This document shows, piece by piece, positions 1 to 7,186 of a DNA stretch of 64,000 bases. The notes below the pieces were generated by a model. It did not search any database. It had not been told where the DNA came from and was given only the letters and a program-made list of their open reading frames with translations. How positions within the stretch are numbered: position 1 is the first letter of the stretch; each line of letters starts with the position of its first letter. The position numbers were made by a program, and so were the translations under genes. The stretch is from Streptomyces sp. MMG1533 (GTDB lineage: Bacteria; Actinomycetota; Actinomycetes; Streptomycetales; Streptomycetaceae): contig NZ_LGDG01000268.1 of NCBI RefSeq assembly GCF_001279775.1, positions 17,028 to 81,027 on the forward strand. The letters are read 5' to 3'.

Positions 1-459
1 GTCGGCATGACCGTGACCACCGCGGACGACAAGGTCAGCCGCTGGCTGGAGGTCCGCGCCCCGCTCGCCTCCCGCCGTCTGCGCACGCTCACCGAACTAC
101 GCGAGGCCGGCATCCCCACCTTCGCCTTCGTCGGCCCGCTCCTGCCCCACTTCGCCACCCAGCCCGAACTCCTGGACCACCTCTTCGGGCAGCTCGTCGA
201 AGCGGGCGTCACCGAGGTGTTCATGGAGCACATCAACCTCAAGCGGTACATCCGCGAGCGCATGGACCAGGTCCTCGCCGATGAACCCGACGAGGTGCGC
301 GAGGCGTACGTACAGGCCCGCACCAAGGAACACCGCGAACAGCTCGACGCGATCGTGGCGGATCTCCTCGCCAGGCACGGGCTGCGGCTGCGCTTCGACG
401 AGGTCGTCCACCACGACGACAACGACGCCCTGCGGCAGAGGCTGGCCGGCTCGGCGTGA
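1..459 (+). CDS. Radical SAM protein, SPL/photolyase-like family, C-terminal part
   Basis: The reading frame is open from the first base, so this is the C-terminal end of a longer gene; the ATG at 7 is only the first in-window Met. The 150 visible residues contain the pattern LEVRAPLASRRLRTLTELREAG at the start, followed by GIPTFAFVGPLLP and later FMEHINLKRYIRERM, an arrangement I associate with the C-terminal half of radical SAM proteins related to spore photoproduct lyase. The Cys-rich SAM/4Fe-4S motif would lie upstream of the window. Substrate unknown. It ends 24 bp before the convergent HxlR gene. Confidence 0.6.
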   Translation, partial: VGMTVTTADDKVSRWLEVRAPLASRRLRTLTELREAGIPTFAFVGPLLPHFATQPELLDHLFGQLVEAGVTEVFMEHINLKRYIRERMDQVLADEPDEVREAYVQARTKEHREQLDAIVADLLARHGLRLRFDEVVHHDDNDALRQRLAGSA

Positions 460-482
460 GCGCGTCGCAGCCGGCGGCAGTG

Positions 483-818
483 TCAGGTGACGGCGTCGGG
501 CTCGGGATCGGGGACCGCCTGAGCCCAGGCGCCCATGGCGTTGAGGACGTCGCGCAACCCCTCGCCGAGGGGGGTGAGCCGGTATTCGACGCGTGGGGGG
601 ATCTCCGCGTAGGCGGTGCGGATGACGATTCCGTGGGTCTCGAACTGGCGCAGCCGGCTGGTCAGGGTGTGCGGGCTGATGCCGGGCAGGGCCTCGCGCA
701 GCTCGGTGAAGCGGTGCGGGCCGCGCAGGAGCTCGCGCACGATCAAGGTGGCCCACGGGCCGTTGAGCAGGGCAAGGAACCGGGCGACACCGCACTCCGG
801 GAGGCATGGATCGGACAT
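483..818 (-). CDS. HxlR-family winged-helix transcriptional regulator
   Basis: A 111-residue HxlR/MarR-like DNA-binding protein. It begins MSDPCLPECG and carries ALLNGPWATLIVRELL, RFTELREALPGISPHTLTSRL and a C-terminal wing ending in PRVEYRLTPLGEGL, all typical of HxlR proteins. The Cys near the N-terminus is the usual redox- or aldehyde-sensing position in the family. An in-frame ATG at 836 lies inside a long palindrome between this gene and the divergent reductase, so I prefer the start at 818. It probably represses itself and the divergent gene through that palindrome (inference). Confidence 0.85.
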   Translation of the reverse strand: MSDPCLPECGVARFLALLNGPWATLIVRELLRGPHRFTELREALPGISPHTLTSRLRQFETHGIVIRTAYAEIPPRVEYRLTPLGEGLRDVLNAMGAWAQAVPDPEPDAVT

Positions 819-832
819 TTTTCGAGAGTAGC

Positions 833-877
833 CCATTAGTGCAGTTGATGTAACTGGTGCATCACATGCACTAATGG
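833..877. promoter_or_regulatory. 45-bp interrupted palindrome, probable HxlR operator
   Basis: Arms CCATTAGTGCA (833-843) and TGCACTAATGG (867-877) are perfect 11-bp complements, and inner arms TGATG (846-850) and CATCA (860-864) share the same centre at 855. The element fills the intergenic space between the divergent HxlR and NmrA-like genes and ends 4 bp before the reductase ATG, which fits an autoregulatory operator. Confidence 0.7.
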
Positions 878-881
878 CCCC

Positions 882-1724
882 ATGACCTACGTGATTCACG
901 GCGCCACCGGCGCCCAGGGTGCCCCCGTCGTCTCCGCCCTCGCCGCCGCGGGCAAGTCCGTGACCGCTGTGACGCGCAACGAGCACGCCGTCGTGGACGG
1001 CGCACGCGTCGTGGCGGCCGCCTACTCCTCCCCCGCTGACCTGACCGACGCCTACCGCGGTGCCGCAGGGGTGTTCGTCCACCTGCCGGTCACCTCGGAA
1101 GAGGACCGCCAGATCTTCGCGGGCAACATCCTCACCGCCGTCCGAGCGGCCCGTCCGGCCCGCGTGGTGTTCTCCACCAGCGGCTTCCCGATCGATCCCG
1201 CCGTCGGCGGAGCCGCCGCGACACTGGCTGCCGGTCTGGCCGACAGTGGCGTGTCCCATGCGGTGATCGCACCCGAGCTGTACCTGGAGAACCTGCTCAT
1301 GCCCTACGTCATCGACTCGGCCCGTGAGCGCGGTGTGCTGCCCTACGCGATCCGGGCCGACTTCCCCGTCTCCTGGGCCTCCCACCTGGACATCGCCGAT
1401 GTCGCCGTCGCCCTGTTCGAGCGCCCGGACGTCACCGGTGTGGTCTCCGTCGGCCAGTACCCGGCGATCACCGGGCCGGACCTGGCAGAGGCGTTCGGCA
1501 CTCGGCTCGGCCGGGACGTCGTCTTCGAACCGATCACCCCCGAGGAGATGCGCACCTCGATCGCACCCCTGATCGGGGAGGGCGCGGCCGCTGATGTCGC
1601 AGGGGCCTATGAGGCGATGAGCACCATGCCGGGCCGCTCGATCGCGCCGGAGACATCCGCTCAGAAGCTGCTCGGCGTCACTCCCCGGACCACGAGCCGG
1701 TGGCTGGCCGACATCGGCGTCTGA
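882..1724 (+). CDS. NmrA-like NAD(P)-binding reductase
   Basis: A 280-residue atypical short-chain dehydrogenase of the NmrA/QorB-like group. The N-terminus VIHGATGAQGAPVVSAL is the GxxGxxG dinucleotide-binding loop; a conserved middle region reads VVFSTSGFP and a C-terminal region contains LAEAFGTRLGRDVVFEPITPEEM, where NmrA proteins have the same kind of substrate-side element. The Tyr-x3-Lys pair of classical SDRs is not evident, as in NmrA-like proteins. It is divergent from an HxlR regulator, a common pairing for quinone or aldehyde stress enzymes. Substrate unknown. Confidence 0.8.
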   Translation: MTYVIHGATGAQGAPVVSALAAAGKSVTAVTRNEHAVVDGARVVAAAYSSPADLTDAYRGAAGVFVHLPVTSEEDRQIFAGNILTAVRAARPARVVFSTSGFPIDPAVGGAAATLAAGLADSGVSHAVIAPELYLENLLMPYVIDSARERGVLPYAIRADFPVSWASHLDIADVAVALFERPDVTGVVSVGQYPAITGPDLAEAFGTRLGRDVVFEPITPEEMRTSIAPLIGEGAAADVAGAYEAMSTMPGRSIAPETSAQKLLGVTPRTTSRWLADIGV

Positions 1725-1766
1725 CCGTCGTCACCGCCGGCTTCAACCGGGTTTGACGGGCAGCAC

Positions 1767-1802
1767 GTGGCAGGCCGCCCGGTTCCGCGGGCGGCCTGCC
1801 AC
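1767..1802 (+). terminator. Strong hairpin terminator after the NmrA-like gene
   Basis: A perfect 15-bp stem, GTGGCAGGCCGCCCG (1767-1781) and its complement (1788-1802), closes a 6-nt loop. It lies 42 bp past the stop codon. There is no clear U-tract, as is usual in Streptomyces. Confidence 0.75.
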
Positions 1803-2628
1803 GCCAGCCAGAGCAGCCGGCCGCCCACACCAAGACCACGGTGCGGGCGGAGAGGACCGACTGCGCACGGGGCGTAACTCCACACATCACGTGGTGTGCT
1901 GAGGGTGCCTCATCCGGGTCGCAAAAGTGAGGTGCCGTCCCGGCCGGCGATCTCTCGGCAGGAGGGGTGGACAGTGATCGGCCGGAGGCATTGTCGGTCT
2001 GCCCGCTGCTGCGCCGTCCGGGCCTCTGTAGGGCCCCTGTAGAGCCCCTGGGTGTTGGCAGCCCTCAGGGCAGTCGCCCGGACCGCGAGCCACACTCTTG
2101 ATCATCTGGTCAGCCGCAGGTCAGAGGGGCTGGAGCTCCCCGAGCACCGCCCGACTCCAAACTCAAGAGCAGCGGATGCAGTCCGTTCAGGCAAAGTTGA
2201 CGCCCCGACACCCGAAAATGAACGTTTCCGCAGGCTCAGAGACCTGTCAAAGTGGGGCGGGTGGGACTCGAACCCACGGCCGACGGATTATGAGTCCTTT
2301 GAGGATCTTGGCGGCCCTTGCCGATCAGCGTCGGTTCATGAGTTTTTGCTGGTCAGACGGGGCGCACCGCGTCTACACGTCTCGGTCTTTGCCGGCCTGT
2401 TCCTATCCTTGCGTCCCAACTGCGTCCCGACACCGGCACCGGTTGTTCGTCGGCACGTCCGGCACGTCCGGCCCGTGCAGGCCGTACAGCGCCCCGGAGG
2501 CACCGCCGCGGAACGCCCCGGTGATAGTGCCCAGGTCAACGGTAAGGGTGGGGGTGGCGACGGCATCAGCTCGGCCGCCCGGCGACTGCGGACGTACCTC
2601 ACCCACGGCCCCTGACCGGGACGTGGGT
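1803..2628. other. Gene-free stretch containing att site A and element arms
   Basis: No credible coding sequence. About 2095-2251 resembles the sequence left of the tRNA at 21090-21247: both contain TGATCATC, a CCGCAGGTCAG block and GCAGTCCGTTCAGGCAAAG. Right of the 46-bp tRNA copy, 2298-2440 resembles 15307-15445, including TTTGAGGATCTTGGCGG and a closing TTGCGTCCC(A/C) motif. On the minus strand the latter reads as a short GTQLGRKDRN-like peptide, perhaps the tail of a lost integrase. These are att arms of an integrated element. Confidence 0.6.
2252..2297 (-). other. att site A: displaced 3' part of the CAT-anticodon tRNA
   Basis: 46 bp identical to the 3' half of the intact tRNA at 21249-21322 plus one flanking base. 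It covers the anticodon loop to the discriminator, then diverges into unrelated sequence where the tRNA 5' half should be. This is the expected footprint of site-specific integration at a tRNA 3' end. Confidence 0.85.
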
Positions 2629-2655
2629 GACCCGCACGGCAAGGCCGTGCGGGTC
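2629..2655 (-). terminator. Terminator of the LamG-GH43-AbfB gene
   Basis: A 12-bp stem, GACCCGCACGGC (2629-2640) and its complement (2644-2655), closes a 3-nt loop just downstream of the minus-strand hydrolase stop codon at 2682. Confidence 0.6.
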
Positions 2656-2681
2656 CCTGCCCGCCGTGCGGGGGAAGTCGG

Positions 2682-5006
2682 TCAGGCCCAGGGGCTGACC
2701 GACTTGAAGGAACTGTCGGCGCGGAAGGTGGCGTTGTCCTGGTAGGTGTCGACGCGCAGCTCGTAGTTGTAGTGACGGATGTAGCGGCCGGGGTAGTTGT
2801 ACGACTCCAGGCCGACCGAGCCGGTGACGGAACCCGGCCGGGCGCAGAAGGTGGCGTCCTTGTTGAAGAGCGTCGTGCCGTTGCTCGCGTCGGCGCGGAT
2901 CCGGAAGTCCTTGTGGCGCAGGTAGCGGCCGGAGGAGTCGCGGAAGGAGTAGCAGCTGCCGTCGGCCAGGCCGGGGACGACCGTGAAGGTGGCGCTCTGC
3001 TTGACCGCCGTGGTGCTGGAGGACGTCACCGCATCAAGGTAGCCGAGGCTGTCCGAGCGGACGGCGGCGTAGCGGCCCGGGTAGTTGACCGACTGGAGCG
3101 AGCGGGTGGTGCCGGTCGGCAGGGCGGTGCCGCCGGAGACGGGGTCGATGCTGCCCAGGGTGGGGACGACCTTTTTGATCAGTCCGTCGGCGTCGAATCC
3201 CAGCTTGTCGATGGTGGTTTCGCGGTGGGTGCCGTCACCGCCGGGGATGGCGAAGCGGTGGTAGGCGATGTACCAGTCGTCCGTGCCCGGCGCCTGCACC
3301 ACGGAGTGGTGGCCGGTCCCCTTGATACCGAGGGAGAGGTCCTTCTCCAGAATCACGCTTCGCTTGGTCCAGGGACCGGTGGGCGAGGAACCTGTGGCGT
3401 AGTCGACACGGTAGTTCTCGTCCCGGGTGTCGTTCTCCGACCACATGAGGTAGTAGGTGCCCTGGCGCTTGATGACGAAGGAACCCTCGTTGTAGCCGCT
3501 GGGAGTGATCTCGGTGACCTTCGCGGGGTCGAAGGAGACCATGTCGTCGTTCAGCGGGACCACGTAGGCGTGGCCGTTGCCCCAGTAGAGGTACGACTGG
3601 CCGTCGTCGTCGGTGAAGACGTCCGGGTCGATCATCTGGCCGGTGTAGGCGCCGCGGGCGATCAGCGGCTTGCCCAGGGGGTCGGTGAACGGGCCGGTGG
3701 GGGAGTCGGAGACCGCGACGCCGATGTTCGTGTCGGCGGAGTAGTAGAAGTAGTACTTCCCGTTCTTCGCGGTCGCCGTCGGGGCCCAGGCGCGGCTGTC
3801 GGCCCAGCTGATGTCAGGACCGAGGTCGAGGATGACGCCGTGGTCCTGCCAGTGGACCAGGTCCTTGGAGGAGTACGCCTTGAACTGCGTACCGCTCCAG
3901 CCCGCGAAGCCGTCGGTGGTCGGGTAGATGTAGTAAGTGTCGCCGAAGCGGACGATGTTCGGGTCGGCGGTGAGCCCCGGCAGGACCGGGCTCCTCATGA
4001 TCTGTGCGGAGACCGTCCAGGTGCGCTTCGCTCCGTCGGAGCCGGTCGCCTCGTAGGTCACGGGCTGGGTGAAGTCGCGCGGGGTGCCGGAGGCCGGGCT
4101 GATGGACGCGCCCTGGGCGAGGGTGAACTGCGGGGCGAGCGCGGTGAGATCCGTGCCCTCCTTCATCGGCAGGGCGATCTTGCTGTTGGCGTCGTCGATG
4201 ACGGCGGCGATCTTCAGCGAGGGGTCGGTGACCGCGGCGATGCCCGTCGTGTTCCCGCTGATGTCGAGGACCTCGCCGGGCGTCAGCGCGCGGTTGTAGA
4301 CCCGGAAGTCTCGCATCTTGCCCTTGAAGAGCTTGTCACTGCTGTAGAGCGACTTGCCGATGTAGTTGGCGGTGGTGATGCCGGACCCGATGGAACCGGG
4401 GGTGACGGTGACCGACGTGTTGCGGGCCACCTCCACGCCGTCCTGGTAGAGGACGCCCGTGGTGCCGGTCTGGGTGTAGGTGACGTGCTTCCACACCGAG
4501 CGCGGCAGCGCGGTGGAGGTCTTGGTGTTCTGCTCGGTGGAGAAGCCCCCCGAGGCGATGGCGGTCCGGAACGTGTTGCCGGTGGTGAACAGGTACCCGT
4601 TCCCGGCGCCGTTGCTGGTGTTGCCGAAGCCGTAGAGGAAGTACGGCGTGGCCTGGGCGGCGTCGATCTGCACGTCCATCGAGACGGTGATCGAGTTCAT
4701 GCCGCTCATGATGTTGTCCGGCACCTTGATGTAGGTGTCGGAGCCGTTGAACGTGAGCCCTTCTCCGGCACCCGGCCAGCCCGCGGTGCCGTTGACGGTT
4801 CCGTTCCGGCCGTTGCCCGAGGAGTCCACCGCCACGGTGCCCGACGTGGCGTCGAGTTTGTACCAGAGGGCCAGGCCGTTCGTGATGTCCGCCGCCTGGG
4901 CGGGGGACTCCGGGCCGGCGACGCCCGCCAGAAGCGAGGCGACGGCCACGGCGGCCATGACGCCCGGCCGGAATCTCCGGCGGCCTTGAGGTCTCACGCT
5001 GCGCAT
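2682..5006 (-). CDS. Secreted LamG - GH43 - AbfB glycoside hydrolase (arabinan/arabinoxylan type)
   Basis: A 774-residue secreted enzyme. The start at 5006 gives a signal peptide (MRSVRPQGRR, then a hydrophobic stretch ending PAQAA near residue 38) preceded by AAGGA. Domains: LamG/concanavalin-like fold about 41-250, an Ig-like spacer 258-338, a GH43 five-bladed propeller about 340-615 and an AbfB (CBM42) beta-trefoil 633-774. The GH43 triad is visible: Asp348 in TADPN, Asp460 in MIDPDVF and Glu507 in YNEGSF. AbfB domains bind arabinofuranosyl side chains, so the likely substrate is arabinan or arabinoxylan; the exact linkage cannot be read from sequence. The AbfB domain closely matches that of the neighbouring sigma factor. 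Same strand as the sigma gene, 210 bp downstream of it. Confidence 0.88.
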   Translation of the reverse strand: MRSVRPQGRRRFRPGVMAAVAVASLLAGVAGPESPAQAADITNGLALWYKLDATSGTVAVDSSGNGRNGTVNGTAGWPGAGEGLTFNGSDTYIKVPDNIMSGMNSITVSMDVQIDAAQATPYFLYGFGNTSNGAGNGYLFTTGNTFRTAIASGGFSTEQNTKTSTALPRSVWKHVTYTQTGTTGVLYQDGVEVARNTSVTVTPGSIGSGITTANYIGKSLYSSDKLFKGKMRDFRVYNRALTPGEVLDISGNTTGIAAVTDPSLKIAAVIDDANSKIALPMKEGTDLTALAPQFTLAQGASISPASGTPRDFTQPVTYEATGSDGAKRTWTVSAQIMRSPVLPGLTADPNIVRFGDTYYIYPTTDGFAGWSGTQFKAYSSKDLVHWQDHGVILDLGPDISWADSRAWAPTATAKNGKYYFYYSADTNIGVAVSDSPTGPFTDPLGKPLIARGAYTGQMIDPDVFTDDDGQSYLYWGNGHAYVVPLNDDMVSFDPAKVTEITPSGYNEGSFVIKRQGTYYLMWSENDTRDENYRVDYATGSSPTGPWTKRSVILEKDLSLGIKGTGHHSVVQAPGTDDWYIAYHRFAIPGGDGTHRETTIDKLGFDADGLIKKVVPTLGSIDPVSGGTALPTGTTRSLQSVNYPGRYAAVRSDSLGYLDAVTSSSTTAVKQSATFTVVPGLADGSCYSFRDSSGRYLRHKDFRIRADASNGTTLFNKDATFCARPGSVTGSVGLESYNYPGRYIRHYNYELRVDTYQDNATFRADSSFKSVSPWA

Positions 5007-5133
5007 GGGTTCACGTTCCTTGAAGAAGACACGCCTGAGGAGGGGGCCCCGAGACCTCGGCCGAGGTGCTGACGTGCCGCCCGTATGACATCGCGTTGCG
5101 TGAGTGTGAAGTGGGCCATGAGTCAACGTCAAT

Positions 5134-5163
5134 ACTTTACGAACAATGTCCGATAGGTCGAAC
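5134..5163 (-). promoter_or_regulatory. Predicted promoter with embedded 25-bp shared element (hydrolase 1)
   Basis: Read on the minus strand, TTCGAC (5162-5157) and TAAAGT (5139-5134) are spaced by 17 bp, a plausible sigma70-type promoter. The 25-bp element at 5139-5163 (plus-strand GAACAATGTCCGA core) fills the spacer and -35. It matches 22 of 25 bp of the element at 7053-7077 before the other hydrolase, so it is a likely operator. Confidence 0.55.
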
Positions 5164-5216
5164 GACCTCCTGCCTGACCCGGCGTCAAGCGAGTTTCGGG
5201 GCAGGGCCGTTCAGTG

Positions 5217-6776
5217 TCAGGTCCAGGGCGCCACGAGGACGAAGGAGCGGCTGGCCCGGTACGCGGCCGTCTTCTCGGAAGGGTCGAGCCACAGCTGGAG
5301 GTTGTCCCGGTGGCGGAGGTAGCGGCCGGGGTAGTTGTACGACTCCAGGGAGACCGAACCTGCCGTGGAACCGGAACGGGGGCAGAAGGTGGCGTCCTTC
5401 TGGAAGATGGCGGACCGGTCGTCGGTGTCCAGCCGGATGCGGAAGGCGTAGTGCCGCAGATACCTGCCGGTGGCGTCCCTGAGTGAGTAGCAGCGGGGGT
5501 CGGCCAGGCCGGGAACGAAGGTGAAGGTGGCCGCCTGCCGGGTGGCCGCGGAGCTGGTGGCGCCGACCGGGCCCAGGATGCCGAGCCGGCCGGACTGGCT
5601 CACGTAGTCGCCGGGGTTGTCGACCGACCGCAGGGCATGCCGCCCCGAAACCCGCGCCTCAGCCTTCGTCGCCCGGGCCGTTACCCGCGTCGGCGTCGGC
5701 GTCGGTGTCCGTGAGGCGGACCTTCTCGGGGACGGCGGCACGGACGAGGCGGCGGGCGGCGGCGGGGCCGCGACGGCGGGCCGAGGGGCCGGCTCGTGAG
5801 ACTCCGTGGCGGCGTACCAGGCCACTCCGGCAGCCGCGAGTGTCACGGCACCGGCGGCTGCCGCCGCCACGGGCTTGGCGGCCAGCCTGCCGATCGTCCG
5901 CGCCGTACGGCCGGCACCGCTCGCCGTATGCGTGACCGTGCCGACGGTCGCCCCGGCCGAGTCCGCCGCCAGCGCCCTGGCCAGCACCAGCCCGGTCATG
6001 CCGACCGGCACCGGCACCAGGGCGAGGCCGGCCAGCAGCCCCTCCGCCGGTACCAGGTCGGACGAGCGCAGCAGGCACTGCGGACAGTCGCGGACATGGC
6101 GTGCCAGCCGCTTGCGCCACAGCGCCGACGGCCGCCCGTTCCATGAGGCGAGCACGGCGGCCAGGTCCGGACAGCACGGCGAGGCCGTCACGGCTCGTAT
6201 GACGGTGCGCGCCGTCTCCAGCCGTTCCTTGACCCGCTGGATTCGGACCGCGGCATGCTGCGGTGTGAGGCCGCAGGCCGCCGAGAGCTCGCCGCGGGTC
6301 AGTTCACCGGCGCTCTCCATCCACCACAGCGCGAGTACCTCGCGTTCCTCGTCCTCCAGCCAGCGGGTCGCCTCCACCGCTTCACGCCGCTGGCCCGACA
6401 GCGCAAGCCGGAGAATCGCCAGGTCGGAGAAGTCGGCCTGCGGGTCTGGTTCCTGGGCGTTCTCCTCCAGGGGTTCCGCAGTGAGCCAGGTGCGCCCTCT
6501 GCGCCACCGGTCACGGATCTGCCGCACGGTGATGGCGACGAGCCAGGACCGGAACCGATCCGGTTGCTCCAGTCCGGGCAACCCGTCCAGGACCCGCATC
6601 ATCGTCTCCTGGACCACGTCGTCGACGTCGCTGTGCCCGTCCAGCGCCCGCCCGACGATGTTGTAGACCAACGGCAGACAGTCCCGTATCAGCTGTTCCG
6701 AGGCCTGCCGGTCCCCGGCCCGCGCCGCCATGACGACGGTGATGTCCGGCCGTTCTTGCGCGTCCTGCGAGCGCAC
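5217..6776 (-). CDS. ECF sigma factor fused to a membrane segment and an extracellular AbfB domain
   Basis: 519 residues with an unusual order. Residues 24-93 form sigma region 2 (VDDVVQETMMRVLDGLPG, RFRSWLVAITVRQIRDRWRR); about 120-195 form region 4 with a helix-turn-helix (ELSAACGLTPQHAAVRIQRV). Residues 227-234 give HVRDCPQC, an HxxxCxxC zinc-type anti-sigma signature. A transmembrane helix lies at about 301-323, a Pro/Ser/Thr linker at 325-376, and an AbfB (CBM42) domain at 377-519 ending in LESYNYPGRYLRH and VAPWT like the hydrolase downstream. Start is GTG with a weak RBS; ATG at 6731 is possible. A softer hydrophobic stretch (246-272) leaves topology uncertain. Inference: it senses arabinofuranosyl glycan outside the cell and controls the flanking hydrolases; no separate anti-sigma gene is adjacent. 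Confidence 0.85.
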   Translation of the reverse strand: MRSQDAQERPDITVVMAARAGDRQASEQLIRDCLPLVYNIVGRALDGHSDVDDVVQETMMRVLDGLPGLEQPDRFRSWLVAITVRQIRDRWRRGRTWLTAEPLEENAQEPDPQADFSDLAILRLALSGQRREAVEATRWLEDEEREVLALWWMESAGELTRGELSAACGLTPQHAAVRIQRVKERLETARTVIRAVTASPCCPDLAAVLASWNGRPSALWRKRLARHVRDCPQCLLRSSDLVPAEGLLAGLALVPVPVGMTGLVLARALAADSAGATVGTVTHTASGAGRTARTIGRLAAKPVAAAAAGAVTLAAAGVAWYAATESHEPAPRPAVAAPPPPAASSVPPSPRRSASRTPTPTPTRVTARATKAEARVSGRHALRSVDNPGDYVSQSGRLGILGPVGATSSAATRQAATFTFVPGLADPRCYSLRDATGRYLRHYAFRIRLDTDDRSAIFQKDATFCPRSGSTAGSVSLESYNYPGRYLRHRDNLQLWLDPSEKTAAYRASRSFVLVAPWT

Positions 6777-7009
6777 CCCGCCCCACCCGTCCCGTTGCCT
6801 TGCCGATGTGTCGAGGGCGTCAGTCTGTCAGGAGCGAACCCGGAGGATTTGCGTGGGCCGCTCCTCGGGTGCCGCCCCCACGTCTTCGTCCGTTCCGTGA
6901 TTTCCGTTATGTGCGACGCGCCGGTGCGTCTCCTGTGTGTACGACCCCTGCGGGCGACCCCATCCCGAGGACGGACGGAGACAACGCTGCTTCTCTTGAC
7001 TTCTCCCTC

Positions 7010-7039
7010 TTGACACCCACTCTTACTCACCTCTAACTT
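7010..7039 (+). promoter_or_regulatory. Predicted promoter of the second GH43-AbfB gene
   Basis: TTGACA (7010-7015), an 18-bp spacer, then TAACTT (7034-7039). This is a good housekeeping-type promoter for the plus-strand hydrolase and would start transcription near 7046. The 404-bp gap 6777-7180 is divergent and holds no gene. Confidence 0.5.
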
Positions 7040-7052
7040 TTCGCTGATTTTC

Positions 7053-7077
7053 ACGAACAATGTCCGACATTTCGAAC
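7053..7077. promoter_or_regulatory. Shared 25-bp element, probable operator (hydrolase 2 / sigma gene)
   Basis: Contains the dyad AATGT-CCG-ACATT flanked by CGAAC-type sequence. It matches the element at 5139-5163 in 22 of 25 positions and sits just downstream of the predicted transcription start, as expected for repressor control. The regulator is not identified. Confidence 0.6.
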
Positions 7078-7186
7078 CAGGCGTGTACTTGCCGGAACCT
7101 TTTGGCTGGCCTCCGCTCCCGCTCCCGGCGCGAAACAAGGATGTCTTTCACCTCGCCCTGGCACCCGCAGAAAGACAGGAATGCAC

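Noticed and set aside
2253..2297. Counting the 3' tRNA fragments at 2253 and 15262 as tRNA genes
   Set aside because: Both lack the 5' half including the D-arm and acceptor 5' strand; they are att remnants.
2772..5072. Plus-strand frame of 766 codons opposite the LamG-GH43 gene
   Set aside because: Val/Gly/Asp-rich translation without any domain; the minus-strand gene has signal peptide, catalytic residues and AbfB domain.
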